DNA of 64,000 nucleotides from Wenjunlia tyrosinilytica. Its GTDB lineage: Bacteria; Actinomycetota; Actinomycetes; Streptomycetales; Streptomycetaceae. The notes under the pieces were generated by a model. It had not been told where the DNA came from. It saw nothing but the letters and a program-made list of their open reading frames with translations, and searched no databases. The stretch lies in NCBI RefSeq assembly GCF_014646055.1, contig NZ_BMMS01000036.1, positions 1 to 64,000 of the forward strand, read 5' to 3'. Position 1 is the stretch's first letter; the number at the start of each line of letters is the position of its first letter. This document shows, one piece after another, positions 42,152 to 50,975 of this stretch. A program made the translations under genes and the position numbers.

Positions 42152-44885
42152 GGGCGGTCCTGCCCCCGGGCTGTTCGCCGCCTGCCGAGGGGCCGGCCGC
42201 GAACACCTGCGCGGGGACGGGATCGTCGTCCTCGAGCTCGTCCGGCTCCTGCTCCGTGTCACCGCGCTTGTCCTTGGCGTCCATCGCCCGGCGCGCCCCG
42301 GCCGCGTCGTCGCCGAAGATCTCGGCGATGATGCGGGTCATCTTGTCCGGGTCCTTCTCGGGGTTGGTGTCGAAGATGTCCAGGACGAAGTCGTAGATGA
42401 ACTCCACCTTGACCCGGGCCAGCTTGCCCCCGCGGTCCTTGAAGACGCACACGCCCTTCTCGCCGCTCTCGCCGCCCAGCCCCAGGATCAGCCCGATGTT
42501 CTGGTCGTTGGCGGCGACCCCGAGGAACTCGCAGGTCTTGACCGCCTCGTCCTTGGAGCTGGTGCCGAAGGCCCACACACCGGTGATGAAACTGGAGTCG
42601 AAGTCGCCGGCGGACTGCGAGATCAGGCGCAGGAACGTATTGCGGGAGCGGCCCAGGCGCTTGATCCGGTCGACCAGGGTCTTCGCCCGCGGGTTGTCCT
42701 TGCTGGTGTGCCACTCGTCCCAGGTGATGGCCTTGGGGATCGCCGGGTCGAGGGTCGCCATGATGTTCCAGGTGTTGTCCGCCATCAGACCCGCGATCAC
42801 GTCCGAGAGCAGCTCCCGCTCCGACATGGCCTCCGGCGGCTTGCCCGGGTCGGGCATCTGCAGCCCCAGGGTGCAGAAGATGACGGTGTAGCCGACGGGG
42901 ATGCGGAAGGGGCGGGGGGAGCGGCCGAACACCAGCTGCCCCAGCTTGGTGGTGGACACATCCCGGAACCGGCGCGCCGGAGGGCCGGAGAACTGGCGGC
43001 ACCGCTCCTGGTTGATGTTCTCCGGCGACGGCGGCAGCTTCTCCCAGGCCTCGAGGATCTCCACCACACGCATCAGGTAGGTGCTGCCGCGCCCCTCGGC
43101 CATGGCCGCGGCCACCGCCTGGCGGACCACGTCACCGAAATCGCTGCCGTTCTGGCCCGCCAGCAGGTCCGGGACCAGGCGCAGCAGAGTCTCGCGCATC
43201 AGCTGCGCGGCTTCCTCAGCGGTCTCCGCCTGCGCCGACGGGTCGAGCATGCCGGGTTCGGCGTCGTAGACGTTCACGCAGATGACCTTGTCGGGGTTGA
43301 GCCCGAGGTCCTCGGCGTACTTCTTCAGCACCAGGTAGTCGCCCTTGGGGTCCCACACCACCTGGGTGATACCGCGCAGTGCGTCCTCCCAGACCGGCTT
43401 GAGACCGCGACTGACGGTCTTGCCGCCGCCCGGGTCGCCGGGCACGCCTTCCGTCGGCGCCATCTGCGACTGGGTGGCGTAGAGCATGTGGTCGACGAAG
43501 ACCGGTTCACCGGGCTGTCCGCCCGCGCCGATGGTGTACCCCTGGTACAGGCCCTCGCCGTCACCGGCCGAGGAGGAGATGTGCGGCATGCCCGAAGCCA
43601 GGTAGTCCAGCGGCACTCGGCGCATGTAGTCGGTGTCCTTGGGGCGGCCGCCCGGCAGCGCCTCGTAGAAGAAGAACTTCTGGTGCGTCGGCGGGGCGTC
43701 CACGCTGTAGCCGCCCTCCTCGCGCATCGTGCGCACGAAGTCCCGGGCGTTCTCCCGCAGTTCGTCCCGGTCCGTCGCCGCGATGCCGAACAGCGCCCGC
43801 ATCCGCACGAACGGAATGCGGTGATGGTCGACGAGGAACTTCATCTGCGTCGCCAGCTCGCGCTTCTGGTGGTACGTGAGGTCGGTGGACACTCCGGCCT
43901 CGGCATCGTTGTAGAACTGCTCCTCCACATTGCGCAGCGCCTTGTCGGCGTCCTTGCGGGTGTCGGACAGCTCCTGGATCTCGAACCCCACCGACTGCAC
44001 CACCGGGAACGGCAGTCTGCTGGTCAGGTCCAGCCAGAGGGTGTTGGGGAAGTTGACCTCCTCCGGCCCCATGGAGAGCGCGAACCAGATCTGGTACGAG
44101 GTCCCGGTCACCGTCTCGTGGCGCAGGCACTTGTACTGGTACTTGCCGATCTTCCCCAGCTGCTCCTTGACGACCTCGCCGCCGCACAGCGCCTGCAGCT
44201 CGCCGGGGCCGTACCGCTGCGGGGCGACGGCGGACGGATCCGGCGCGGGAAGCCCGGGATGCGTCAGATGGAGCAGGAGCATCTCGGCCTCCTGCCTGCC
44301 CACCGGCTGGCAGCGCAGCATGGAGCGCCGCAGAGTGTCGCGCACGTCCGTGGCCGCGTCGTGCCAGACCCCGACCTCGTCCAGCGGCGGCATGTCGTCG
44401 TCCAGGTCCAGGGGCTTGCGCACCTGGTCGAAGAAGCGCTGCACCCGCCCCCAGCCGCCGTTGTACGAGGCCCGGTCGCCGAGGCGGACCGCCAGGTAGA
44501 CCCGCTTGAGCGGCCAGTCGGCCCGGTTGATCCGGTCCCGGGTGTCCTGAAGGTGGACCGGCCAGCCCCGGGCCGGGATGCCGTGGCTCTGCGTGCGCTC
44601 GTCCAGGCGCTTGGCCCACAGGTCCGCATTGAACGGGAACTCGGTGGTCAGCAGCCGCGACTGGTGGTTCGCCCCGCGCGGCAGCCCGGTCAACGAGGCG
44701 TACACCTGCGCCAGGGCCGCCCGCTTGTCCAGCGGACCCATCATCTCCCACGTGCGGGTCGGCACACTGACCAGCGTGTACGCGCCCTCGGCATCGAGCA
44801 GCACCTGGTCGTCCATGTACCGGTACCCGATCCGCGAAGGTGCCTGGTACCCCTCGGGCACCAGGCGCGAGACGATGTTCTTCAC
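42135..44885 (-). CDS. VirB4-like conjugation ATPase (916 aa)
   Basis: The N-terminal domain (residues 1-440) includes a TraC/VirB4-type region. The motor has Walker A GVPGDPGGGKTVSRG near 480-492, and an AITWDEWHTSKDN Walker B-like segment near 720-732 followed by RLGRSRNTFLRLISQSAGDFD, typical of VirB4. It powers assembly of the channel and substrate translocation at the membrane. The gene is third in the operon 45885-42135, three bases after the TcpE-like gene. The C-terminus ends in a Gly/Pro tail overlapping the convergent 41489 gene. Confidence 0.88.
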   Translation of the reverse strand: MKNIVSRLVPEGYQAPSRIGYRYMDDQVLLDAEGAYTLVSVPTRTWEMMGPLDKRAALAQVYASLTGLPRGANHQSRLLTTEFPFNADLWAKRLDERTQSHGIPARGWPVHLQDTRDRINRADWPLKRVYLAVRLGDRASYNGGWGRVQRFFDQVRKPLDLDDDMPPLDEVGVWHDAATDVRDTLRRSMLRCQPVGRQEAEMLLLHLTHPGLPAPDPSAVAPQRYGPGELQALCGGEVVKEQLGKIGKYQYKCLRHETVTGTSYQIWFALSMGPEEVNFPNTLWLDLTSRLPFPVVQSVGFEIQELSDTRKDADKALRNVEEQFYNDAEAGVSTDLTYHQKRELATQMKFLVDHHRIPFVRMRALFGIAATDRDELRENARDFVRTMREEGGYSVDAPPTHQKFFFYEALPGGRPKDTDYMRRVPLDYLASGMPHISSSAGDGEGLYQGYTIGAGGQPGEPVFVDHMLYATQSQMAPTEGVPGDPGGGKTVSRGLKPVWEDALRGITQVVWDPKGDYLVLKKYAEDLGLNPDKVICVNVYDAEPGMLDPSAQAETAEEAAQLMRETLLRLVPDLLAGQNGSDFGDVVRQAVAAAMAEGRGSTYLMRVVEILEAWEKLPPSPENINQERCRQFSGPPARRFRDVSTTKLGQLVFGRSPRPFRIPVGYTVIFCTLGLQMPDPGKPPEAMSERELLSDVIAGLMADNTWNIMATLDPAIPKAITWDEWHTSKDNPRAKTLVDRIKRLGRSRNTFLRLISQSAGDFDSSFITGVWAFGTSSKDEAVKTCEFLGVAANDQNIGLILGLGGESGEKGVCVFKDRGGKLARVKVEFIYDFVLDIFDTNPEKDPDKMTRIIAEIFGDDAAGARRAMDAKDKRGDTEQEPDELEDDDPVPAQVFAAGPSAGGEQPGGRTALSAGR

Positions 44886-44888
44886 GGG

Positions 44889-45527
44889 TCAGACCCTCCT
44901 GGTGCTGATCACGTAGTCGGCCGCCAGCTCTTCGTCGGTCAGCTGCTCCAGCCCGAAGCCCTCGTCCTGCTCCTGCTCGATCTGCTCCCGCGGCTCGTCC
45001 TGCCGTACGGTGCCCAGCGGCCGGCGGTGCGGCTGCACCGTGGTGAACCCGTTGGGCACCGGCAGCCGGGGCACGAGGTCGGGCAGCAGGTCGGCGCGCG
45101 GCCGCCACACCACGATGCGGTAGGAGCGGTCCCCGTCGCCCTTGCGCACCGGAACGCCCTTGCGGTGCACGGGATCGTCCATGAGGTCCCGTGCCACCGC
45201 CCGGATGAGACCGAACATGCCCAGGTTGTGCCGCACCGGGCGGCGGGACATCCCGACCGCCAGGACGGGCGGAACAAAGATCAGGAACAGGTACGGAATG
45301 CCCTTGGGCACATCACCGCCCAGCAGGCGGAGCACCAGCTTGATCGGAGGAGACAGCACCAGGCTGTAGCTGAGGACCCACAGGACGAGGGTGATGCCGA
45401 AGACCTTGATGTCGTCGACGAACAGCCCTTCCTTCAGCGGAATGTGGGCCTTGCCGAGCTTGCGCAGCGCCTTCTTGACCTTGAACGCCTCGGTGTAGTC
45501 CCGCAGCGTCACCGTCTCGTTGTCCAC
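44889..45527 (-). CDS. TcpE-family conjugation membrane protein (212 aa)
   Basis: The start TLRDYTEAFKVKKALRKLG and two transmembrane pairs (about residues 43-62 and 80-98) followed by a cytoplasmic tail match the TcpE family (Pfam PF12648), needed for transfer of pCW3-like plasmids and Tn916-like elements. The position directly before virB4 is the typical one. The tail ends in an acidic region (EQIEQEQDEGFGLEQLTDEE). Confidence 0.83.
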   Translation of the reverse strand: MDNETVTLRDYTEAFKVKKALRKLGKAHIPLKEGLFVDDIKVFGITLVLWVLSYSLVLSPPIKLVLRLLGGDVPKGIPYLFLIFVPPVLAVGMSRRPVRHNLGMFGLIRAVARDLMDDPVHRKGVPVRKGDGDRSYRIVVWRPRADLLPDLVPRLPVPNGFTTVQPHRRPLGTVRQDEPREQIEQEQDEGFGLEQLTDEELAADYVISTRRV

Positions 45528-45594
45528 CGCTGTCCCTCCTCAGCTGCCGAGCCCGTGCCCCGTGCGGCGGCCCGCTGCCCGCGGGCTGCACCGC

Positions 45595-45885
45595 CTAGGC
45601 CAGGATCGGGTCCCAGACATTGGTCTTGATGAAGTCGCCGAGGTCGCCCAGAGTTCCGGCCGGGTCGCCCACGATCATGAAGGTGAACCCGCCGATCAGC
45701 AGGATCGTTCCGACGACCATCCAGCGCCGCTGCGCCTGGGTGAAGAAGGCGGCCACCAGCGCCAGGACGACCGTGGCGGCGAGCACCGCCTTGCCGATCG
45801 TGCTGGCCTTGTCCGTGATGGCCGTCGCGTCTGCCAGGTACTGGTGCGCCCCGGTCGGGACAGCGCGGAGCGCGGTGTTCATCAT
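45595..45885 (-). CDS. Small two-helix membrane protein, TcpD/VirB2-like (96 aa)
   Basis: Two transmembrane helices (about residues 33-50 and 55-73) separated by a short basic turn (QAQRRWM) give a hairpin topology like TcpD or pilin-type VirB2 subunits. It opens the operon with TcpE and VirB4 genes, as small membrane subunits do. Identity is from size, topology and context only. A TCGTATAGACAC box lies 73 bp upstream. Confidence 0.7.
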   Translation of the reverse strand: MMNTALRAVPTGAHQYLADATAITDKASTIGKAVLAATVVLALVAAFFTQAQRRWMVVGTILLIGGFTFMIVGDPAGTLGDLGDFIKTNVWDPILA

Positions 45886-45957
45886 GTGAAACGTTCCTCT
45901 CTGATGGTCTTTCGGCCCATACGGAGGCCGTCGTCCCTACCGTCCAACTGGGCGACA

Positions 45958-45969
45958 TCGTATAGACAC
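45958..45969. promoter_or_regulatory. TCGTATAGACAC box
   Basis: Two mismatches from consensus, 73 bp before the start of the tcpD/E-virB4 operon. Confidence 0.65.
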
Positions 45970-46013
45970 TCATGCCGCCGCGACACCTCTGAAAAGGGCG
46001 GCAGCACCGGTTC

Positions 46014-47624
46014 TCAACGGCCCTTCGTCTTCGAGGACGACGGGGACGGCTGCGCGGATGCACTGCCGCCCGGCTTCTTCGAGGGATCCGGCGGCAGCGG
46101 GGCGGGCGTGTGCGAGTACATCTCCCCCGTGCCGCTGGTGGGCTTGCTCTGGGGAACGCTGTCCCCGCCGACGCCCTGCTGGTCCACCGCAGCCGCCGGA
46201 TCCCCGGCGAAGTACCACTGCCCGTTCCGGCGCTGCACCTCCACCTGGTACGTGGACTGCTGCACCGCCTTGCCGTCCAAGCCCAGGAGCGACACCGTGA
46301 AGGTCACGGTGCGGTGGTCCGGGTCGCCGGCCTTCGCCGACGGCACATAGACATCCCCGATCTGCGGACGGCCACCGTCGTCCGAACCGGTGTAGGCCCC
46401 GCCCAGACCGAAGGACTTCACCCCCGGAAGCAGATACCGGGCCAGGTTCTCGCTGTCGCCCTGAGCCCAGGCCGCCATGAAGGGAGGCAGCAGCTCGCTC
46501 TTGAACGTGCTCGCCAGTCCGGTGTCGTTCGGCGCACTGTTTCTGTTGCCCTGCGGCGGACTCGTCAGCCCCTGGCACGGCTGGTACACCGGAGCGGAAG
46601 TGAGACCGAAAGCCGTGCTCCTGCCACGCTTCACCATGTACAGCGGAACCGCCAGGCAGCGCCACGACCCGTCCTGCACCTGCACCGTGGCACTGACCAC
46701 CGCGTGCGAGGAATCCGCCACCTGCACGTCGTTGCTCATCACCATGTCCAGCACCGTCTGCTTGCCCGAGCCGTTCCAGCCCATCTGCTCGTCGATGCCG
46801 TTGACCGCGTACGGAGCCAGCGCCTGACTCCTCTGCTGCACGAAATCCTCGTCGTACGTGGCGAAGGTCTTCACCAGCGGAGCGGCCCACATCACCGCCG
46901 CGCCGCGCGGGAAGCTGACCCCGGCCGCCTTGACCTTCTTGGCGACCATCGCGTCCACGTCGGACTTGTTGACCTTCTTGCCGATGTTGACGGCAAGGAA
47001 GAACAGCAGCAGTACAGCGATGACACCCAGGACCCTGCGCACCAGGATGCCCCGGCGCGGCCCCGACCACATCTGCGCGGGCGAGACCTGATCACGCCCC
47101 ACCTTGGCGGAGGTCTGCGGCTTCGCGAACGGATTCCGGAACCAACCGGCATCCGGCTCCTGGACCTTGGGCGCCTTCTTCTGCTTGCGCTTCCTGGATC
47201 CCTCGCCGCCGGCCTGCTCCGCGGCCGGGGCGCCCGCAGGAGTGGGCGCCAGAGAACGGCGTGTATCAGCAGGCGTCGGCGGGGCAGCGGAAACCGACGC
47301 CGCCACCCACGGGTTCGGCGGAGGCCCGACGGCGCCCGGCCCCTGCTTGGCGAACGGATTGCGGAACCACCCGCCACCGTCGGAGCCGCTCTTCTTCTTG
47401 CCCTTGCTCTTGCGGTTCCGAGCCGCCATGTCCTCCGAGAGCGGCCGCAGCTGAGGCGGCCGCGCCCGCTCCACCTGCGGCAGCTTCCCCGTCTGCGGCG
47501 GAGCGTACAGCGGCGGCTCCGAGCGGCCCGGTCCATCGACGCCGGGAACGGGGTCCAGCTCGGCCATGCGCCGGTCATCGGGACCTGGCGACGGCGGGTT
47601 GTTGCCATGGGGTGGCGTTGTCAC
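46014..47624 (-). CDS. TcpC-family conjugation protein (536 aa)
   Basis: A long cytoplasmic N-terminus (residues 1-195) is Pro-rich and carries two copies of GWFRNPFAK about 75 residues apart. One transmembrane helix (RGILVRRVLGVIAVLLLFFLAVN, about 195-217 in parts) follows, then two tandem NTF2-like outer domains as in TcpC (Pfam PF12642) and a Pro/Ser tail. TcpC links the membrane to cytoplasmic ATPases. The GTG at 47624 has GGAAGGGA 6 bases upstream and fits better than the longer frame, which runs into the regulatory boxes. Confidence 0.82.
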   Translation of the reverse strand: MTTPPHGNNPPSPGPDDRRMAELDPVPGVDGPGRSEPPLYAPPQTGKLPQVERARPPQLRPLSEDMAARNRKSKGKKKSGSDGGGWFRNPFAKQGPGAVGPPPNPWVAASVSAAPPTPADTRRSLAPTPAGAPAAEQAGGEGSRKRKQKKAPKVQEPDAGWFRNPFAKPQTSAKVGRDQVSPAQMWSGPRRGILVRRVLGVIAVLLLFFLAVNIGKKVNKSDVDAMVAKKVKAAGVSFPRGAAVMWAAPLVKTFATYDEDFVQQRSQALAPYAVNGIDEQMGWNGSGKQTVLDMVMSNDVQVADSSHAVVSATVQVQDGSWRCLAVPLYMVKRGRSTAFGLTSAPVYQPCQGLTSPPQGNRNSAPNDTGLASTFKSELLPPFMAAWAQGDSENLARYLLPGVKSFGLGGAYTGSDDGGRPQIGDVYVPSAKAGDPDHRTVTFTVSLLGLDGKAVQQSTYQVEVQRRNGQWYFAGDPAAAVDQQGVGGDSVPQSKPTSGTGEMYSHTPAPLPPDPSKKPGGSASAQPSPSSSKTKGR

Positions 47625-47704
47625 GGGTTCCCTTCCTGCTGCCACCGGACCCCACCGGGAACGGAGGCCATGCGAGGCACAGAAGGCCGCGGAGCTCTGC
47701 GACA

Positions 47705-47734
47705 CAGTGTCTAGACACTGCGGAGTATAGACAC
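47705..47734. promoter_or_regulatory. Double box: perfect 16-bp palindrome plus GTATAGACAC copy
   Basis: CAGTGTCTAGACACTG (47705-47720) is a perfect 16-bp palindrome and the best dyad of the family; GAGTATAGACAC-type (47723-47734) follows 3 bp later. They lie 81-110 bp before the TcpC start and just past the TcpA/VirD4 gene end. Confidence 0.78.
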
Positions 47735-47811
47735 CAAACCCCAGCCACCACGCAGCGCTTCACCTCACGCGCCACCACCGCGGGCCGCAACCCCACCGCC
47801 CTGACCAGCCA

Positions 47812-50751
47812 TCAGGCGTCCTTCGGCCCCGACCGCTGCGCCTTGCGCGCCGCCGAAACCTTCCCGAACGGAACCGCGCCCCGCCCCCCGGAACCAGACC
47901 CGGCACCCGCCGCGCCGGAGCCGGAGTCCGCAGCCGTCCCCGGGCCGGAGTCCGTACCCGCCCGGGGACCTGCCCCATCCTGGGGGCCCCGCCGCACCGG
48001 CCACGGAATGTCCGGGGGCAGGTCCTCGTCGTCCTCCTCCGACGCCTGCGGCACCCGCGCCGCCCCGCCCGCCGGCAGTTCCCACCCCGCCGACGGCCCA
48101 GCCGCAGGCAGCGCACCGCCGACCGCACCGCCGGCCCCGGCCCCGGCCCCGGCCCCGGCCCCGGCCCTGGCCCCGGCAGGAGCATTCACGACCGGCCCGG
48201 CAGACCCCACAACCGGCCCCGAAGGCACCGCAGCAATCCCGGGAACCGACCCCGCCACGGCGCCGCCGCCGTCCCACTCCGCCGTCAACTCGTCCCACGC
48301 ACCACCGCTGCCCTGCGCAGCCGGACCCGACCCAGCGGACCCTCCACCACCCTGAACCTCGTGCAGCACCCCGTTGATCACCGTCGAAGCCTGCTGGATC
48401 ACCCGCTTCCCATGCCCCTGCGAACGCGAGATCAGCACGAACCGCCCCGGCACAAGATCCTGCAGCGTACGCGGAAGCACGATCGGATACTCGTTGTCCT
48501 CGTCCACCAGGTCGTCACCGGTCGTACCGCCCCGGCGGACCGTCACCACCCCCTGCGACACCTTCGACCCCATGCGCTTCTTCACCCACCGACGCGTACC
48601 AGCCACCCCGGCCACCCGGGCAGCCGCGTCCGGATCACCGACCCGGTGAGCCAGCAGCACATTGACGTTCGACAGCATCTGCCCGATCGCCGCCTTCTCC
48701 TGCGCCGCGATCTCGAGATCCTCGATCGTCTGCGTGATCAGCAGGACATCCGCCCCCGCGCTGCGCCCACGCACCATCAGCTCCGTCGTCAGACCGGACT
48801 CGAGCGCCGAGAACTCGTCCACGACCGTCAGCGTGCGCACCCGCTCGCCGATCTCACTCATCTGCCCGAACGTGGCGATCTGCGACTGCACCGCCACCCG
48901 CCCGAGCCGCGCCGTGTTGTCCTTGTCCCGTGCCTTGGAGAAGGAGAACAGCGCCACCGCACCCGAACGCCGCACCGCCGCGAGATCCATCACCGGATAC
49001 CCGTCGAGGTACGTCAGCCCCGCATGCTCCTCCACCGACTGCGGCTGCACCGGCCGCCGCATCCAGCGCCCGGCCGCGGTGTTGGCCAGAATCTCGAGCT
49101 TGGTGACGAACCCGTTGAGCACATCCGGGTCACGCCTGACATAGGTGCCCAGCCGGTAGATCTGCCCGTGGACCTCCGCCCGTTCCGGATGCTGCGCCGG
49201 GATCTGGGCCGCCCGCTGCGCCAGCCGCGCCAGATCGGACAGGGCGATGACCTGTTCCAGCGTCGAGTCGTAGGGCAGATGTGCGGTGGCGTCCAGGACG
49301 GCGAGGACCACCTGGACGTACAGCGTGGCCGCGTCCTTGTAGTAGTCCGGCGACCCGATCCACGAGTGACCGGACACCAGCATGTCCCGCCGCTCGTCCA
49401 GCGTGCCCGCACGGAACGGATCCCACCACGATCCGCCGTCGAGACTGAAGGTCACAATGGGCCGGTCGAAGTGGCCAGCCGCCGCGACGATCTCCTCGCG
49501 ATCCGCCCGCTCACCCTTCAAGTCGGTGTAGAAGACCGGCTGGCCCCGGTCGCAGTCGGCCTCGAAGACCTTGCGCGCCGTCGTCGTGTTGTGCGTCGGA
49601 ATGCCGGTCTCGCCGGCCAGGTAGAGGCGGCTCGGAGAGTCCACCGTCAGACACCGCACCGGCCGCGACGGCACCGGAAGCACGGCCAGGATGTGCCGCA
49701 CCCGCTCCCCGCCGGTCACCCGGTCCCGCACCGCCAGGTTGCTGACCCGCTCCCCGTTCCGGTCCTCCCCGCCCGACAGCGCGTCCCGGATCTCCACCGT
49801 CGTGTGCGGCACGGCGTGATCCCAGCCCGCCACCGGCGCACCGCCCGATCCGGGGCAGGTGACCCACAGGTGCCCACCGTCCGCCACGAGCACCGCACCG
49901 TCGCTGAACCGCACCGCGTAGCAGTCCCGCCCGTGCATCACCGGGTGCGCCTGAACGATGCTGCACCGCGCCCCGGTCTCGTCGAAGACCACATCCCCGT
50001 CGCCGAGCCGGCCCATGGGAACCAGTCCGCCGGGCGTCGGAACGGGGGTGTCGACATCCAGTGCCTTGCCCGAGCCGTTCGCACCGATGCACAGGATGTG
50101 CCCTCGCCGCTCTTCGTCGAACAGTTCCAGCAATGAGCCGTCCGCGCGGTTCACCCCGATCACGGCGCCTCGCGCGGTGGAGACCAGCTTCCCGGCCGCG
50201 ATCCTCCGCTCGACCCGCACCTGGCGCAGCGACATCCACACGCCCTTGCGCGGCGGCTTGACCATCCATTCGTCCGTGTGCAGCCAGCGGACGAACGCGA
50301 TCCAGTAGCCCACGAGCCCACCGACCAGCAGGGCCAGGGGGAACTGCCCGGTGAACCAGTCCGGCCACAGCCCGGCTGTTGCCTGGTCCAGCAGCCGTCC
50401 GACGCCCTCGTCCCGGTGCTGGGCGAACTCCCGGACCGCGTCCCACAGGGTCCGTGCTCCTGCGGCATAGTCCGCGGCAGCCCGTCCAGGTCCCCCGACC
50501 CCCGCCACCACCGCGACGCCCACGGCGCAGACCCACAGGCCGAACGACCGCCGCACCCGCACCAGCTCGGTCAGGGCGACGCACAGCAGGGCAACGGCGA
50601 GCGTCACGGGCGCGGTGACCGCGCCCACCACCACAAGGAGCACCAGAGCGCCGGTGACGGCGCCCCGGGTGTCCTGCGGGTCACCCAGCAGGTACTTCGC
50701 TCTGCGGAGCGGCTTCTCGCTGTCGCGAGACGACAGCGGGTTACCGGACAT
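47812..50751 (-). CDS. VirD4/TraG-type coupling protein interrupted by an intein (979 aa precursor)
   Basis: Membrane segments lie near residues 25-75 and 130-150. The P-loop GANGSGK (about 223-229) is followed by a 159-residue intein and then TTTARKVF, so splicing restores GANGSGKTTTARKVF. Later motifs are GQPVFYTDLKGERAD, Walker B LTVVDEFSALESG (about 640) and LLITQTIEDLEIAAQ. The protein couples DNA substrate to the channel. The C-terminal tail is Gly/Ala-rich with EDDEDLPPDIPWP. ATG 50751 with AAGGGGAT is preferred to a frame starting inside the 50817 box. Confidence 0.88.
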   Translation of the reverse strand: MSGNPLSSRDSEKPLRRAKYLLGDPQDTRGAVTGALVLLVVVGAVTAPVTLAVALLCVALTELVRVRRSFGLWVCAVGVAVVAGVGGPGRAAADYAAGARTLWDAVREFAQHRDEGVGRLLDQATAGLWPDWFTGQFPLALLVGGLVGYWIAFVRWLHTDEWMVKPPRKGVWMSLRQVRVERRIAAGKLVSTARGAVIGVNRADGSLLELFDEERRGHILCIGANGSGKALDVDTPVPTPGGLVPMGRLGDGDVVFDETGARCSIVQAHPVMHGRDCYAVRFSDGAVLVADGGHLWVTCPGSGGAPVAGWDHAVPHTTVEIRDALSGGEDRNGERVSNLAVRDRVTGGERVRHILAVLPVPSRPVRCLTVDSPSRLYLAGETGIPTHNTTTARKVFEADCDRGQPVFYTDLKGERADREEIVAAAGHFDRPIVTFSLDGGSWWDPFRAGTLDERRDMLVSGHSWIGSPDYYKDAATLYVQVVLAVLDATAHLPYDSTLEQVIALSDLARLAQRAAQIPAQHPERAEVHGQIYRLGTYVRRDPDVLNGFVTKLEILANTAAGRWMRRPVQPQSVEEHAGLTYLDGYPVMDLAAVRRSGAVALFSFSKARDKDNTARLGRVAVQSQIATFGQMSEIGERVRTLTVVDEFSALESGLTTELMVRGRSAGADVLLITQTIEDLEIAAQEKAAIGQMLSNVNVLLAHRVGDPDAAARVAGVAGTRRWVKKRMGSKVSQGVVTVRRGGTTGDDLVDEDNEYPIVLPRTLQDLVPGRFVLISRSQGHGKRVIQQASTVINGVLHEVQGGGGSAGSGPAAQGSGGAWDELTAEWDGGGAVAGSVPGIAAVPSGPVVGSAGPVVNAPAGARAGAGAGAGAGAGGAVGGALPAAGPSAGWELPAGGAARVPQASEEDDEDLPPDIPWPVRRGPQDGAGPRAGTDSGPGTAADSGSGAAGAGSGSGGRGAVPFGKVSAARKAQRSGPKDA
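49588..50064 (-). other. Mini-intein (159 aa) inside the VirD4 Walker A
   Basis: The segment starts ALDVDTPVPTPGGLVPMG (block A, with Ala instead of Cys at position 1), has block B-like GHLWVTCP, and ends RLYLAGETGIPTHN (blocks F and G with terminal His-Asn), followed by Thr as the +1 nucleophile. At 159 residues it has room only for the splicing domain, not a homing endonuclease. An Ala1 start means the non-canonical pathway in which the +1 residue attacks the N-terminal junction directly. Confidence 0.88.
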
Positions 50752-50816
50752 GGAGATCCCCTTCCCCTGCGTGCGGCCCGGCCGCAGGCTCCTGAGGCCC
50801 ACCGGATCCCGCTCGA

Positions 50817-50828
50817 GTGTCAATACAC
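50817..50828. promoter_or_regulatory. GTGTCAATACAC box (inverted)
   Basis: Reads GTGTATTGACAC on the minus strand, identical to the 33398 copy; 66 bp before the VirD4 start and 148 bp before the divergent lipoprotein. Confidence 0.7.
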
Positions 50829-50975
50829 TAAGGCCCTGCAGGGGTGCCGTGAACGTGCGGCGGCGCCGCCTGCCGCAGCCGAGCTCCGCTCCGCGGCCGG
50901 GCTGTGCGCACGTCGGGCGCCGGGGCAGTGGACCGAACAGGAGTGCACGTGGTTCGTGAGGTAGAAGCCCCTGCC

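Noticed and set aside
14414-50828. Reading TATAGA in the GTGTATAGACAC boxes as plain -10 hexamers
   Set aside because: The boxes occur in both orientations relative to the genes and at 11 to about 110 bp from starts; dyad symmetry fits an operator better.
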